From: Pontibacter coccineus
GTDB lineage: Bacteria; Bacteroidota; Bacteroidia; Cytophagales; Hymenobacteraceae
Direction of reading: 5' to 3'
Assembly: GCF_030546575.1 (NCBI RefSeq)
Contig: NZ_JAUOTN010000002.1
Coordinates: forward strand, 124,001-188,000
DNA length: 64,000 nt
In this document: piece by piece, positions 54,276-64,000 of the stretch
Layout: every line of letters begins with the position of its first letter
Numbering within the stretch: the first letter of the stretch is position 1
Notes under the pieces: model-generated
Database searches by the model: none
The model's input: the letters and a program-made list of their open reading frames with translations, nothing else
What the model was told of the DNA's origin: nothing
Translations under genes and position numbers: made by a program

Positions 54276-56378
54276 ATGGCAAGAGACTTAAAATACACAC
54301 GCAATATTGGTATTGCCGCTCACATCGATGCCGGCAAAACCACTACAACAGAGCGTATACTTTACTATACAGGTAAATCTCACAAATTAGGTGAGACGCA
54401 CGAAGGTTCAGCTACGACTGACTGGATGGAGCAGGAGCAGGAGCGTGGTATTACCATTACGTCTGCAGCTGTAACAGTAAACTGGCCATACAGAGGTAAT
54501 GATTATCATATTAACATTATCGATACACCTGGTCACGTGGACTTTACCGTAGAAGTAAACCGCTCACTACGTGTACTAGATGGTCTGGTATTCCTTTTTA
54601 GTGCTGTTGACGGTGTGGAGCCTCAGTCTGAGACAAACTGGAGACTAGCTGACAACTACAAAGTAGCTCGTCTTGGTTTCGTAAACAAAATGGACCGCTC
54701 TGGCGCAGATTTCCTTGCTGTATGTAAGCAGGTGAAAGAAATGCTGGGTAGCAATGCCGTAGCACTGCAGTTGCCAATCGGTGCGGAAGATGACTTCAAA
54801 GGTGTAGTAGACCTGGTGAACTTCAAAGCGATCGTATGGAACACGGAAGATAAAGGTATGACCTTTACTGAAGTGCCAATTCCGGATGATATGATGGAAG
54901 AGGCTGAGGAGTACAGAGAGAAGCTGTTGGAAGCAGTAGCAGAGTACGATGAGTCTTTGATGGAGAAATACTTCGAAGATCCGAACTCTATTACAGAAGC
55001 TGAGATTCTTAACGCTCTACGTGCTGCTACAATTGACATGGCTATCGTGCCAATGCTGTGCGGTTCGTCTTTCAAGAACAAAGGTGTACAGACAATGCTT
55101 GACTACGTGATGGCATTGCTTCCATCACCAATGGACAAAGAAAGCATCATCGGTACAAACCCTGACACTGGCGAAGAAGTAGCAAGAAAGCCATCAGCAA
55201 CTGAACCATTTGCAGGTCTGGCATTTAAAATCGCTACCGACCCTTATGTAGGTCGTCTATGCTTTGTGCGTGCCTATTCAGGTGTACTTGAAGCAGGGTC
55301 TTATATATTTAACACCCGTTCAAATAACAAAGAGCGTATTTCACGTATCTTCCAGATGCATGCTAACAAGCAGAACCAGATCGAAAAACTGGAAGCTGGT
55401 GATATCGCTGCGGTGGTTGGATTCAAAGACATCAAAACAGGTGATACGCTTTGCGAGCAAAGCTCGAAAATCGTGCTTGAGTCAATGGACTTCCCAGAGC
55501 CAGTTATCGGATACGCGATTGAGCCTAAAACGCAGGCTGACTCTGATAAGATGGGTATGGCAATTGCCAAGCTTGTGGAAGAGGATCCAACGCTTCAGGT
55601 TAATACAGATGAGGAAACTGGTCAGACCATCCTCAGAGGTATGGGTGAACTTCACCTGGAGATCATCATCGACCGTATGAAGCGTGAGTTCAAGGTTGAG
55701 CTGAACCAAGGTGCTCCACAGGTAGCTTACAAAGAAACCATCACTAAGTCTGTTGAACATAGAGAGGTATTCAAGAAGCAGTCTGGTGGTCGTGGTAAGT
55801 TCGCCGATATCGTGTTCACGATGGGACCACGTGAGGATGGCAAACAAGGACTTGAGTTCGAAAACGCAATTGTAGGTGGTGTTATTCCAAGAGAATTCAT
55901 CCCGGCAATTCAGAAAGGTTTCGAGGAGTCAATGAAGAATGGTATTCTGGCAGGCTTCCCGATCGACTCGATGAAAGTACGTCTGTTCCACGGTTCATTC
56001 CACGATGTTGACTCTGACTCACTTTCTTTTGAACTTGCTGCACGTCAGGGCTTCAAAGAAGCGGGTAAGCAGTGTGCTCCTAAGTTGCTCGAGCCTATCA
56101 TGGCTGTAGACGTAGTGACACCAGATGAGTATACAGGTCCTGTGACTGGTGACTTGAACAGAAGGAGAGGTATCATGAAAGGTATGGATACAAAAGGAAC
56201 CTCATCGGTAGTGAAAGCAAACGTTCCGCTTTCAGAACTGTTTGGTTATGTAACAGACCTTCGTACTATCACTTCAGGTAGAGCTACGGCTTCACTTACT
56301 TTCTCACACTACGAGCAAGTACCACAAAACCTGGCCGATGGCATCATTGCTAAATTAAAAGGAACTGCAGCTAAATAG
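54276..56378 (+). CDS. fusA: Elongation factor G
   Basis: 700 residues; the translocase GTPase. [28 protein letters not shown] and NKMD are the G motifs, and domains II-V are intact through to [13 protein letters not shown]. It acts also with RRF, whose gene is at 34983. Confidence 0.99.
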   Translation: MARDLKYTRNIGIAAHIDAGKTTTTERILYYTGKSHKLGETHEGSATTDWMEQEQERGITITSAAVTVNWPYRGNDYHINIIDTPGHVDFTVEVNRSLRVLDGLVFLFSAVDGVEPQSETNWRLADNYKVARLGFVNKMDRSGADFLAVCKQVKEMLGSNAVALQLPIGAEDDFKGVVDLVNFKAIVWNTEDKGMTFTEVPIPDDMMEEAEEYREKLLEAVAEYDESLMEKYFEDPNSITEAEILNALRAATIDMAIVPMLCGSSFKNKGVQTMLDYVMALLPSPMDKESIIGTNPDTGEEVARKPSATEPFAGLAFKIATDPYVGRLCFVRAYSGVLEAGSYIFNTRSNNKERISRIFQMHANKQNQIEKLEAGDIAAVVGFKDIKTGDTLCEQSSKIVLESMDFPEPVIGYAIEPKTQADSDKMGMAIAKLVEEDPTLQVNTDEETGQTILRGMGELHLEIIIDRMKREFKVELNQGAPQVAYKETITKSVEHREVFKKQSGGRGKFADIVFTMGPREDGKQGLEFENAIVGGVIPREFIPAIQKGFEESMKNGILAGFPIDSMKVRLFHGSFHDVDSDSLSFELAARQGFKEAGKQCAPKLLEPIMAVDVVTPDEYTGPVTGDLNRRRGIMKGMDTKGTSSVVKANVPLSELFGYVTDLRTITSGRATASLTFSHYEQVPQNLADGIIAKLKGTAAK

Positions 56379-56390
56379 TAGTAAAAGATA

Positions 56391-56696
56391 ATGAATCAGA
56401 AAATTAGAATTAAGCTTAAGTCTTACGACCATAACCTGGTAGACAAGTCTTCAGAGAAGATTGTTAAGGCTGTAAAGGCTACCGGAGCAATCGTAAGCGG
56501 TCCTATTCCTCTTCCAACAGAAAAGGATAAGTTCACTGTGCTACGTTCACCACACGTTAACAAGAAGTCTAGAGAGCAGTTCCAGCTTTGCACGTACAAG
56601 CGACTGGTTGATATCTACTCTACTAGCTCTAAAACAGTTGACGCCCTGATGAAGCTAGAGCTTCCAAGTGGTGTAGATGTTGAGATCAAAGTTTGA
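56391..56696 (+). CDS. rpsJ: 30S ribosomal protein S10
   Basis: 101 residues with [21 protein letters not shown] and [13 protein letters not shown]. Also the NusB partner. It is the last gene of the str unit: a UUCG hairpin terminator follows, so it is separated from rplC. Confidence 0.98.
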   Translation: MNQKIRIKLKSYDHNLVDKSSEKIVKAVKATGAIVSGPIPLPTEKDKFTVLRSPHVNKKSREQFQLCTYKRLVDIYSTSSKTVDALMKLELPSGVDVEIKV

Positions 56697-56716
56697 TAAG
56701 ATCACACATGATAAGG

Positions 56717-56746
56717 AAAAGAGAACCTTCGGGTTCTCTTTTTTTA
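56717..56746 (+). terminator. UUCG tetraloop terminator after rpsJ
   Basis: AAAAGAGAACC, TTCG loop, GGTTCTCTTTT and a further T-run: a very stable intrinsic terminator. Confidence 0.9.
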
Positions 56747-56775
56747 TGTGCTGATTAATAATATTTTAGACAAAT

Positions 56776-56808
56776 GTTGTTAAAGAATTTTAAAATTCAT
56801 TAACTTTG
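56776..56808 (+). promoter_or_regulatory. Promoter of the S10/spc unit
   Basis: -7 TAACTTTG at 56801-56808 with a GTTG -33 element at 56776-56779 (21-nt spacer), 62 nt before rplC. Confidence 0.65.
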
Positions 56809-56870
56809 CACTCCCTTAGCAAAAGCTGAGGGGTGAAATTATTATATCCATCTTTTAAAAAACAAGTTGA

Positions 56871-57488
56871 ATGCCTGGAATTATCGGTAAAAAAATCGGA
56901 ATGACAAGCCTCTTCACAGCAGATGGTAAATACACGCCAGTTACGCTTATTCAAGCAGGCCCATGTGTAGTTACTCAGGTGAAGACGGTTGAGACTGATG
57001 GCTACGCAGCTGTGCAGCTTGGCTACGGCGACAAAAAGCTTAAGAGAGTAACGAAAGCAGAAGCTGGTCATTACAAAAAAGCTAATACGTCAGCTAAGAA
57101 AAAAGTTGCTGAATTCGATACAGAAGGAGTATCACTGAATCTGGGAGATACAGTAGATGTGAATCTGTTCGAAGAAGGAGAGTTTATTGACGTGGTTGGC
57201 ACATCAAAAGGTAAAGGTTTCCAAGGTGTAGTAAAGCGCCATAACTTTGCCGGTGTTGGTGGACAGACCCACGGTCAGCACAACAGAGCAAGACACCCTG
57301 GTTCAATCGGTGCATGCTCTTGGCCATCAAGAGTATTTAAGGGTATGCGCATGGCCGGCCGTATGGGCGGAAACCGTGTGAAAATTCAGAACCTGACGGT
57401 AGTGCGTGTTATCGCAGACAAAAATCTGTTAGTAGTTAGTGGCTCTGTTCCAGGTGCCAAAAATTCTTACGTGTTAATTGAGAAATAA
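56871..57488 (+). CDS. rplC: 50S ribosomal protein L3
   Basis: 205 residues; [13 protein letters not shown] at the start, [14 protein letters not shown] and the [16 protein letters not shown] loop that reaches the peptidyl-transferase centre. Confidence 0.98.
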   Translation: MPGIIGKKIGMTSLFTADGKYTPVTLIQAGPCVVTQVKTVETDGYAAVQLGYGDKKLKRVTKAEAGHYKKANTSAKKKVAEFDTEGVSLNLGDTVDVNLFEEGEFIDVVGTSKGKGFQGVVKRHNFAGVGGQTHGQHNRARHPGSIGACSWPSRVFKGMRMAGRMGGNRVKIQNLTVVRVIADKNLLVVSGSVPGAKNSYVLIEK

Positions 57489-57489
57489 A

Positions 57490-58116
57490 ATGGAGCTTTC
57501 TGTATTGAATATTAAAGGTGAGGATACAGGTAGAAAGGTAACACTTTCTGATGCTGTGTTTGGTGCTACACCAAACGAGCATGCAATGTATCTTGACGTG
57601 AAGCAGTACCTGGCTAATCAGAGACAGGGAACGCACAAGTCCAAAGAAAGAAACGAAGTTGCTGGATCTACCAAGAAGATCAAAAAGCAAAAAGGTACTG
57701 GTGGTGCTCGTGCAGGTAGCTTGAAAGCTCCTCTTTTTGTTGGTGGCGGTAGAGTATTTGGTCCTAGACCAAGAAACTACAGCTTTAAACTGAACAAGAA
57801 GCTGAAGGAAGTTGCACGCGTTTCAGCGCTTTCATTATTAGCGAAAGACAACAAAGTTTCTCTTTTAGAAGCCTTCACTTTTGAAGCTCCTAAGACCAAA
57901 GAATTCAAGAACATACTAAGCAACCTGAAGGTAGAGGGCAAAACATTGATCGTGCTACCTGCAGTTGATAAGAATGTTGTTCTTTCTGGCCGTAACCTGA
58001 ACAAGGTGAAGATTGCTACAGCTAGCGACTTAAATACATACGATCTGTTGAATACAGACCGTGTATTGCTGGTTGAAGATTCAGTTAACATTATTGAAAA
58101 CCTCCTAAGCGCATAA
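57490..58116 (+). CDS. rplD: 50S ribosomal protein L4
   Basis: 208 residues; [21 protein letters not shown] is the loop in the exit tunnel. ATG 57490 begins one base after the rplC stop. In E. coli L4 regulates its own operon; not tested here. Confidence 0.97.
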   Translation: MELSVLNIKGEDTGRKVTLSDAVFGATPNEHAMYLDVKQYLANQRQGTHKSKERNEVAGSTKKIKKQKGTGGARAGSLKAPLFVGGGRVFGPRPRNYSFKLNKKLKEVARVSALSLLAKDNKVSLLEAFTFEAPKTKEFKNILSNLKVEGKTLIVLPAVDKNVVLSGRNLNKVKIATASDLNTYDLLNTDRVLLVEDSVNIIENLLSA

Positions 58117-58120
58117 TATT

Positions 58121-58405
58121 ATGATACTGAAGAAACCGCTTCTGACGGAAAAATTCGCTGCCATGAATGAGGTTGGAAAGTATGCTTTCGAGGTGAATAT
58201 CAAAGCCAACAAAGTAGAAATCAAAAAGGCAGTTGAGAAACTTTATGGAGTTACCGTTGAGAAAGTAGCTACCATGAAAACGCAAGGCAAAGTTAAAAGC
58301 AAATACACCAAGTCTGGTGCTGTGACTGGCCGCACGTCTTCCAAGAAAAAAGCAATCGTTACCTTGAAAGAGGGCGAAGTGATAGACTTTTACAGCAGCA
58401 TTTAA
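58121..58405 (+). CDS. rplW: 50S ribosomal protein L23
   Basis: 94 residues; LLTEKFAAMNEVGKYAFEV and ANKVEIKKAVEKLYGV are conserved. Lies at the tunnel exit, docking site for trigger factor and SRP. Confidence 0.97.
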   Translation: MILKKPLLTEKFAAMNEVGKYAFEVNIKANKVEIKKAVEKLYGVTVEKVATMKTQGKVKSKYTKSGAVTGRTSSKKKAIVTLKEGEVIDFYSSI

Positions 58406-58415
58406 TTAAATAACA

Positions 58416-59240
58416 ATGGCTTTAAAGAAGTTAAGACCAACAACACCAGGTCAAAGATTCCGCGTAGCGCCGGCGTTCGATGAGATCACGACAGCTACTC
58501 CAGAGAAATCTTTGTTGGCACCGAGTAAAAAATCTGGTGGACGCAATAACTCAGGTAAAATGACTATGCGCTATTTGGGCGGTGGTCATAAGCAGAAGTA
58601 CCGAGTAATAGACTTCAAGCGTACGAAGCACGGTGTGCCGGCTACAGTGAAGACTATTGAGTACGATCCAAACAGAACAGCCCGAATCGCTCTGCTACAC
58701 TACGCAGATGGTGAGAAGAGCTATATCATTGCTCCATCTGGCATACAGGTTGGAACAGTGATTGTTTCTGGTCCTGGAGTAGCGCCTGAAGTAGGCAACT
58801 GCCTTCCTTTATCTGATATTCCGCTAGGTACTATCGTTCATAACATCGAGTTGCAGCCTAGCCAAGGCGCAACACTTGCCAGAAGCGCGGGTTCCTATGC
58901 CCAGCTGGTAGCAAGAGAGGCACGTTATGCAACTATTAAATTGCCATCAGGTGAACTCAGAATGGTATTAGTAAACTGCTACGCAACAGTAGGTACAGTT
59001 TCTAATTCAGACCACATGAATGTGAAAATCGGTAAGGCCGGTCGTAACAGATGGTTGGGTAAGCGTCCAAGAGTACGTGGTGTAGCGATGAACCCAGTCG
59101 ATCACCCTATGGGTGGTGGTGAAGGTAAGTCTTCAGGTGGTCACCCACGCTCACGCAAAGGCTTACTGGCTAAAGGTCTGAAAACCCGCAGCAAGAAGAA
59201 GAATTCTGAGAAACTGATAGTTAATAGAGGAAAGAAATAG
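58416..59240 (+). CDS. rplB: 50S ribosomal protein L2
   Basis: 274 residues; [38 protein letters not shown] with the catalytic-centre His. Normal length. Confidence 0.98.
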   Translation: MALKKLRPTTPGQRFRVAPAFDEITTATPEKSLLAPSKKSGGRNNSGKMTMRYLGGGHKQKYRVIDFKRTKHGVPATVKTIEYDPNRTARIALLHYADGEKSYIIAPSGIQVGTVIVSGPGVAPEVGNCLPLSDIPLGTIVHNIELQPSQGATLARSAGSYAQLVAREARYATIKLPSGELRMVLVNCYATVGTVSNSDHMNVKIGKAGRNRWLGKRPRVRGVAMNPVDHPMGGGEGKSSGGHPRSRKGLLAKGLKTRSKKKNSEKLIVNRGKK

Positions 59241-59243
59241 TAA

Positions 59244-59522
59244 ATGGCTAGATCATTAAAAAAAGGGCCTTATATTGACTATAGGCTCGAGAAGAAAGTA
59301 GACGTGATGAACGAGGCTGGTAAGAAGACTGTTATCAAGACCTGGTCACGCAGATCCATGATTTCCCCGGATTTCGTTGGACATACATTTGCAGTTCACA
59401 ACGGTAATAAATTCATACCAGTTTATGTGACTGAGAACATGGTGGGACACAAACTAGGTGAGTTTGCTCCAACCAGAAACTTTAGAGGTCACGTAGCTAA
59501 AAAAGATAAAGGCAAGCGATAA
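59244..59522 (+). CDS. rpsS: 30S ribosomal protein S19
   Basis: 92 residues; [11 protein letters not shown] at the start and [18 protein letters not shown]. Its stop TAA shares an A with the rplV ATG (TAATG). Confidence 0.98.
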   Translation: MARSLKKGPYIDYRLEKKVDVMNEAGKKTVIKTWSRRSMISPDFVGHTFAVHNGNKFIPVYVTENMVGHKLGEFAPTRNFRGHVAKKDKGKR

Positions 59523-59917
59523 TGGAAGCAGTAGCAAGACTTAAGAACGTGCCTACTTCTCCTCGCAAAATGCGATTAGTAGCAGGTTTGGTACGCGGTA
59601 AGAGCGTAAATAAAGCCCTCGGCTTATTAAAATTCGAAGCAAACTCAGGTGCTGCCAGAATCGAAAAACTTCTTTTATCTGCCCTGGCAAACTGGCAACA
59701 GAAGAACGAAGATTCACGCATCGAGGATGCTAATCTCTTCATCAAAGAGATTTTTGTAGATGAAGGCAAAATGCTAAAGCGTCTTCGTCCGGCTCCACAG
59801 GGACGTGGATACCGCATCAGAAAGAGATCTAACCACGTGACACTCGTGATAGACAGCATGACTGAAGAGCAACTCGAGCAACAGCAATCTAAGAAATCTA
59901 AAAAAGCCAATAAGTAA
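59522..59917 (+). CDS. rplV: 50S ribosomal protein L22
   Basis: 131 residues; [21 protein letters not shown] and the [18 protein letters not shown] tunnel loop. It overlaps rpsS by one base. A Gln/Lys-rich C-terminal tail of about 12 residues extends it. Confidence 0.97.
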   Translation: MEAVARLKNVPTSPRKMRLVAGLVRGKSVNKALGLLKFEANSGAARIEKLLLSALANWQQKNEDSRIEDANLFIKEIFVDEGKMLKRLRPAPQGRGYRIRKRSNHVTLVIDSMTEEQLEQQQSKKSKKANK

Positions 59918-59921
59918 GAAT

Positions 59922-60695
59922 ATGGGACAGAAAGTAAATCCGATCGGTTTTCGCCTAGGAGTTATCAAAGGTTGGGATTCTAACTGGTATGGTGGCAAAG
60001 ATTTCGCTGAGAAGCTGGTTGAAGACGAGAAAATCAGAAAATATATTTTAGCGCGTATCCCTAAAGGTGGTATTTCTAAAATCATTATTGAGAGAACCCT
60101 TAAGCGTATCACGATTACCGTTAACACAGCCCGCCCAGGCGTTGTTATTGGTAAAGGTGGACAGGAAGTAGATAAGATCAAGGAAGAGCTTAAGAAGCTT
60201 ACTAACAAGGATGTTCAGATCAACATCTTTGAAATTAAGCGTCCGGAGCTTGATGCCAAGCTGGTAGGCGAGTCAATCGCTCAGCAGCTGCAGGCGCGTA
60301 TCTCTTTCCGTCGTGCTATGAAGCAGGCAATTGCTTCTGCGCTGCGTGTTGGTGCTGAAGGTATCAAGGTACAGGTTTCAGGTCGTCTAGGCGGTGCTGA
60401 AATGGCCCGTACAGAGCACTACAAGGAGGGAAGAACTCCTCTGCACACACTTCGTGCTGATATTGACTATGCATTGTCTGAAGCTCAGACAGTATATGGT
60501 AAGCTTGGTATCAAAGTTTGGATCTTCAAAGGCGAGGTTTATGGTAAGAAAGATCTTACTCCAAACGCTGGCCTCGAGACTAAAGGTGGACCAGGTGCTC
60601 AAAGCGGAAGTGGTGACAGAAGAAGCCGTGGTGGCGAGCGTGGCGACCGTAAGAAAACAGACGGAGCAGCTAAGCCGCGTAAGCGTCGTCAATAA
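59922..60695 (+). CDS. rpsC: 30S ribosomal protein S3
   Basis: 257 residues; [13 protein letters not shown] at the start, KH-domain [14 protein letters not shown] and the basic C-terminus. The tail after about residue 215 is Gly/Arg/Ser-rich, longer than in E. coli and common in this phylum. Confidence 0.98.
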   Translation: MGQKVNPIGFRLGVIKGWDSNWYGGKDFAEKLVEDEKIRKYILARIPKGGISKIIIERTLKRITITVNTARPGVVIGKGGQEVDKIKEELKKLTNKDVQINIFEIKRPELDAKLVGESIAQQLQARISFRRAMKQAIASALRVGAEGIKVQVSGRLGGAEMARTEHYKEGRTPLHTLRADIDYALSEAQTVYGKLGIKVWIFKGEVYGKKDLTPNAGLETKGGPGAQSGSGDRRSRGGERGDRKKTDGAAKPRKRRQ

Positions 60696-60725
60696 TTGAT
60701 TGATAACATTATTAAGTTTTAGAAA

Positions 60726-61148
60726 ATGTTACAGCCTAAAAGGACTAAATATAGAAAAATGCAAAAAGGCCGCGTGAAAGGTCTGGCTCATAGAGGCAGT
60801 ACTATTTCATTTGGTTCTTTTGCCATCAAATCTCTTGAAGCATCTTGGATTACCAGCCGTCAGATTGAGGCCGCTCGTATCGCTATGACAAGAGCAATGA
60901 AACGTGAGGGTCAGGTTTGGATCCGTATTTTCCCTGACAAACCTATTACGAAGAAGCCTGCAGAGGTGCGTATGGGTAAGGGTAAAGGTTCGCCTGAGTA
61001 TTGGGTAGCCGTTGTTAAGCCAGGTACAATTATGTTCGAATCCGACGGAGTACCTCTGGAAGTAGCTCAGGAGTCATTGAGACTAGCTGCTCAAAAGCTG
61101 CCAGTTAAAACAAAGTTTGTAGTACGTAGAGATTACGTTGAGAAATAG
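60726..61148 (+). CDS. rplP: 50S ribosomal protein L16
   Basis: 140 residues; [30 protein letters not shown] and [19 protein letters not shown] are conserved. Confidence 0.98.
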   Translation: MLQPKRTKYRKMQKGRVKGLAHRGSTISFGSFAIKSLEASWITSRQIEAARIAMTRAMKREGQVWIRIFPDKPITKKPAEVRMGKGKGSPEYWVAVVKPGTIMFESDGVPLEVAQESLRLAAQKLPVKTKFVVRRDYVEK

Positions 61149-61151
61149 TAT

Positions 61152-61352
61152 ATGAAAAATTCAGAGATTAAAGCTTTGTCTTTAGAAGAGCTGAAAGAGA
61201 AGCTTAATACGGAGCAAACAACCATGCAGAACCTACGTTTCGCACATGCTATTTCTCCGTTGGAAAATCCGATGAAAATCCGTGAGACGAAGAAATCTAT
61301 CGCTCGTCTGAATACTGAGATTCGTCGCCGTGAAATTGAAGCTAACTCTTAA
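61152..61352 (+). CDS. rpmC: 50S ribosomal protein L29
   Basis: 66 residues; helical hairpin with LSLEELKEKLNTEQTTMQNLRFAHA. It begins 3 nt after rplP. Confidence 0.96.
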   Translation: MKNSEIKALSLEELKEKLNTEQTTMQNLRFAHAISPLENPMKIRETKKSIARLNTEIRRREIEANS

Positions 61353-61367
61353 TACTTAATAGAAATC

Positions 61368-61625
61368 ATGGAAGAGAGAAATCTTAGAAAAGAAAGAAGT
61401 GGTAAGGTTGTTAGCAACAAGATGGACAAGTCTATCACTGTGTTAGTGGAAAGCAGAATGAAACACCCGATCTACGGTAAGTTCGTTAGCAAGTCCACCA
61501 AATTCATGGCTCATGACGAGAAAAACGAGTGCAACATCGGTGATACCGTTCGCATTCAGGAAACACGTCCTCTTAGCAAGAACAAGAACTGGCGTTTAGT
61601 AGAAATTATAGAAAGGGCGAAATAA
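61368..61625 (+). CDS. rpsQ: 30S ribosomal protein S17
   Basis: 85 residues; [17 protein letters not shown] and the [20 protein letters not shown] region ([11 protein letters not shown] in the bases). Followed by rplN after one base. Confidence 0.97.
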   Translation: MEERNLRKERSGKVVSNKMDKSITVLVESRMKHPIYGKFVSKSTKFMAHDEKNECNIGDTVRIQETRPLSKNKNWRLVEIIERAK

Positions 61626-61626
61626 A

Positions 61627-61995
61627 ATGATACAGCAGGAATCAAGATTGAACGTAGCCGACAACAGTGGCGCTAAAGAAGTTCTTTGCATCCGTGTTCT
61701 AGGTGGTACAGGCAAGAAATACGCTTCTATCGGTGATAGAATCGTTGTAACTGTAAAGTCAGCCCTTTCTTCAGGTAACGTTAAAAAGGGAACTGTTTCG
61801 AAGGCAGTTATTGTAAGAACAAAGAAGGAGATCAGAAGAAAAGACGGTTCTTATATCCGTTTCGACGACAATGCCGCTGTTCTTCTGAACGCTAACAACG
61901 AGCCGCGTGGTACACGTATTTTCGGACCGGTAGCGCGTGAGCTTCGTGAAAAGCAATTCATGAAAATTGTTTCGTTGGCACCTGAAGTTCTTTAA
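61627..61995 (+). CDS. rplN: 50S ribosomal protein L14
   Basis: 122 residues; [19 protein letters not shown] and [20 protein letters not shown]. In E. coli it starts the spc operon; here no promoter is seen between rpsQ and rplN. Confidence 0.98.
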   Translation: MIQQESRLNVADNSGAKEVLCIRVLGGTGKKYASIGDRIVVTVKSALSSGNVKKGTVSKAVIVRTKKEIRRKDGSYIRFDDNAAVLLNANNEPRGTRIFGPVARELREKQFMKIVSLAPEVL

Positions 61996-62015
61996 TCATT
62001 AATTCAGACATCAAG

Positions 62016-62339
62016 ATGAATAAGAAAAAACTTCATGTAAAGACTGGCGATACAGTAAAAGTGATTGCCGGTGACGACCGCGGAAAAACAGGCCGCATTA
62101 CAGCTGTTAATATAGAGAAGCAGAGAGTAACTGTTGAGGGTATCAACATGGTGACAAAGCATGCAAAGCCAAGCGCCAAAAACCCACAGGGTGGAATCTC
62201 TAAAATGGAAGCTCCTATTCATGCCAGCAATGTAGCTTTAGTAGATCCTAAGTCAGGAGAGACTACTACAGTGGGCAGAAGAAAGAACAGCGAAGGTAAA
62301 ACAGAGCGTTATTCTAAAAAATCAGGAGAAGTAATCTAA
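62016..62339 (+). CDS. rplX: 50S ribosomal protein L24
   Basis: 107 residues; KOW motif [18 protein letters not shown]. Followed immediately by rplE. Confidence 0.97.
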   Translation: MNKKKLHVKTGDTVKVIAGDDRGKTGRITAVNIEKQRVTVEGINMVTKHAKPSAKNPQGGISKMEAPIHASNVALVDPKSGETTTVGRRKNSEGKTERYSKKSGEVI

Positions 62340-62340
62340 T

Positions 62341-62895
62341 ATGGCAACTGCAAGATTTAAAGAAAAATATCAGAAGGAGGTTGTACCTGCTCTGCTAGAG
62401 AAGTTCCAGTACAAGAATGTAATGCAGGTGCCTAAGATCACTAAGATCTCCATTAACAAAGGTATCGGTGCTGCTGTAGCTGATAAAAAATTGGTTGACA
62501 TCGGGGTAGAAGAGCTTACAACCATTTCTGGTCAGAAGGCTGTTGCTACTATCGCTAAGAAATCAGTTTCAAACTTCAAGCTTCGTGAAGGTATGCCGAT
62601 CGGCGCTCGCGTGACGCTTAGAGGTCAGCGTATGTACGAATTCATGGATCGCCTTTTAACAATCGCCCTTCCACGTGTACGTGACTTCAGAGGCGTAAAC
62701 GATAAAGGTTTTGATGGTCGTGGTAACTATACACTAGGTGTAAAGGAGCAGATCATTTTCCCAGAGATCAGCATCGATAAAATTAAAGCCATTAGTGGTA
62801 TGGATATTACCTTCGTAACTACTGCTCAGACAGATGAGGAGAGCTACGAGTTGCTTAAAGCGTTTGGTATGCCTTTCACTAATATTAAGAAATAA
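62341..62895 (+). CDS. rplE: 50S ribosomal protein L5
   Basis: 184 residues; binds 5S rRNA. ITGQKA-type [36 protein letters not shown] (positions about 60-95) and the [20 protein letters not shown] end are typical. Confidence 0.98.
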   Translation: MATARFKEKYQKEVVPALLEKFQYKNVMQVPKITKISINKGIGAAVADKKLVDIGVEELTTISGQKAVATIAKKSVSNFKLREGMPIGARVTLRGQRMYEFMDRLLTIALPRVRDFRGVNDKGFDGRGNYTLGVKEQIIFPEISIDKIKAISGMDITFVTTAQTDEESYELLKAFGMPFTNIKK

Positions 62896-62900
62896 GAAAA

Positions 62901-63170
62901 ATGGCTAAAGAAGCAGTAAAAGCGAGAGAGCTTAAAAGACAGAAATTAGTAGCTAAGTATGCTGCGAAGCGTGCAGAACTCAAAGCTAAAGGAGATTACG
63001 AAGGACTCGACAAACTTCCTAAGAACTCTTCTCCTGTAAGACTACACAATCGTTGCAAGTTAACCGGAAGGCCACGTGGCTACATGAGAAAGTTTGGTAT
63101 TTCTCGTGTTACTTTCAGAGAGCTTGCTTCTGCTGGTAAAATCCCTGGAGTAACAAAGTCCAGCTGGTAA
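62901..63170 (+). CDS. rpsN: 30S ribosomal protein S14 (long, zinc-free form)
   Basis: 89 residues, the long type without the CXXC zinc motif: only one Cys ([20 protein letters not shown]). Ends [18 protein letters not shown]. Confidence 0.97.
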   Translation: MAKEAVKARELKRQKLVAKYAAKRAELKAKGDYEGLDKLPKNSSPVRLHNRCKLTGRPRGYMRKFGISRVTFRELASAGKIPGVTKSSW

Positions 63171-63209
63171 TTTTTTCTTAAGAAACTAAGAAAGAAGAAA
63201 AGATATTCT

Positions 63210-63217
63210 TATCTTTG
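63210..63217 (+). promoter_or_regulatory. Possible internal promoter before rpsH
   Basis: TATCTTTG matches the -7 box in an unusually long 90-nt gap between rpsN and rpsH. The -33 element is not evident. Confidence 0.4.
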
Positions 63218-63260
63218 CCGCTCGCTTAGAAAAAAGCAATCAAGATTTAAGTGATTCATA

Positions 63261-63659
63261 ATGAACTCAGATCCAATAGCAGATTATTTAACTAGAGTGC
63301 GTAACGCCATCAAGGCAAACCACAGAGTAGTTGAAATACCATCTAGCAATATCAAGAAAGAGATAACAAAAGTATTGTACGACAAAGGATACATTCAAAG
63401 CTATAAGTTTGAAGATTCTTCTGTACAAGGTACTATTAAGATCGCTCTGAAATACAATCCTACCACTAAGCAATCTGCTATTGTGAAACTTGAGAGGATT
63501 AGTAAGCCAGGGCTTCGTAAGTACACCGGAAATGACAACTTACCACGTGTTTTGAACGGGTTGGGTGTAGCTATCCTGTCAACTTCCAAAGGTGTAATGA
63601 CTGAAAAAGAAGCCAAGTCACTGAATGTAGGTGGTGAGGTATTGTGTTACGTTTACTAA
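63261..63659 (+). CDS. rpsH: 30S ribosomal protein S8
   Basis: 132 residues; DPIADYLTRVRNAIKANHRVVEIPSS and GLGVAILSTSKGVMTEKEA. Binds central 16S rRNA. Separated from rpsN by 90 nt. Confidence 0.98.
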   Translation: MNSDPIADYLTRVRNAIKANHRVVEIPSSNIKKEITKVLYDKGYIQSYKFEDSSVQGTIKIALKYNPTTKQSAIVKLERISKPGLRKYTGNDNLPRVLNGLGVAILSTSKGVMTEKEAKSLNVGGEVLCYVY

Positions 63660-63673
63660 TAGGAGGATAGACA

Positions 63674-64000
63674 ATGTCACGTATAGGAAAATTGCCAATC
63701 ACCCTGCCAAATAACGTTGAATTTGCAATTGCAAAAGACAACGTTGTTACTGTAAAAGGTCCAAAAGGTTCACTTACTACTCCGGTAGACAAAGACATTA
63801 TTGTAAAGCAGGAAGAAAACCAGATTGTGGTGGAGCGTCCTACTGAGCAAAAGCGTCACAAGGCTATGCACGGTCTTTACCGCTCACTGATCAACAACAT
63901 GGTGGTTGGTGTAAGTGAAGGTTACAAAGAGCAGCTTGAGCTAGTGGGTGTAGGTTATAAGGCGACCGTTCAGGGTAACATCCTGGAACTTGCCCTGGGA
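63674..64000 (+). CDS. rplF: 50S ribosomal protein L6, 3'-truncated by window edge
   Basis: The first 109 residues are visible: MSRIGKLPITLPNNVEF, VTVKGPKGSL, and MHGLYRSLINNMVVGVSEGYKEQLELVGVGYKA (about 68-100). An unusually good Shine-Dalgarno AGGAGG at 63661-63666 sits 7 nt before the ATG, which is rare among genes here. Confidence 0.97.
   Translation, partial: MSRIGKLPITLPNNVEFAIAKDNVVTVKGPKGSLTTPVDKDIIVKQEENQIVVERPTEQKRHKAMHGLYRSLINNMVVGVSEGYKEQLELVGVGYKATVQGNILELALG

Overview
The window looks like chromosomal DNA of a Bacteroidota member, most likely Cytophagales and close to Pontibacter/Rufibacter/Hymenobacter (family-level placement is inference). The support is: promoter boxes of the TAnnTTTG type with an upstream TTTG; few Shine-Dalgarno sequences; many lipoproteins with acidic residues after the lipobox Cys; a TonB receptor with a partner surface lipoprotein; a LytTR regulator paired with a propeller sensor kinase; and the arrangement tRNAs-tuf-tRNA-secE-nusG-rplKAJL-rpoBC-DUF3467-rpsL-rpsG-fusA-rpsJ.

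Region 1 (1-13 kb): the 3' part of aroE, a DUF1232 membrane protein, and an ECF sigma factor overlapping a gene for an unusual inner-membrane/beta-barrel hybrid protein. Two small lipoprotein genes follow. Two nearly identical ECF-type promoters precede the sigma gene and the lipoprotein unit, suggesting a small self-contained envelope regulon. uvrB comes next, then a 1-kb intergenic stretch packed with short hairpins, an M28 peptidase lipoprotein, an A+T-rich secreted protein of unknown function, and a B12-binding-type radical SAM protein on the minus strand.

Region 2 (13-24 kb): small membrane and hydrophilic proteins, then a minus-strand vitamin B12 uptake unit (promoter box, cobalamin riboswitch, BtuB-like TonB receptor, BtuG-like beta-propeller lipoprotein). 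After it come a 3-methyladenine glycosylase, an MG2/TonB-plug protein without a barrel, two small hydrophilic proteins including one with KGG-like repeats, a THUMP-like methyltransferase and a DUF4397 lipoprotein.

Region 3 (24.8-39.6 kb): ahcY, two glycosyltransferase genes (one with two GT2 domains), a sensor kinase/LytTR pair, a second ECF sigma with a zinc-finger anti-sigma in line with gmk and nadD, then frr, pyrH, a biotin carrier protein and an M1 aminopeptidase.

Region 4 (39.7-64 kb): the translation and transcription core. Tyr, Gly and Thr tRNAs lead into tuf. A terminator and a new promoter then serve tRNA-Trp, secE, nusG, rplKAJL, rpoB and rpoC. DUF3467 follows, then a str unit (rpsL, rpsG, fusA, rpsJ), and after a UUCG terminator and another promoter the S10/spc genes from rplC to a truncated rplF.

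The most unusual features are the two matching ECF promoters, the conserved-loop hairpin cluster between uvrB and the M28 gene, and the heavy over-use of GGTATAG/CTATACC in the first 40 kb but apparently not in the ribosomal region.
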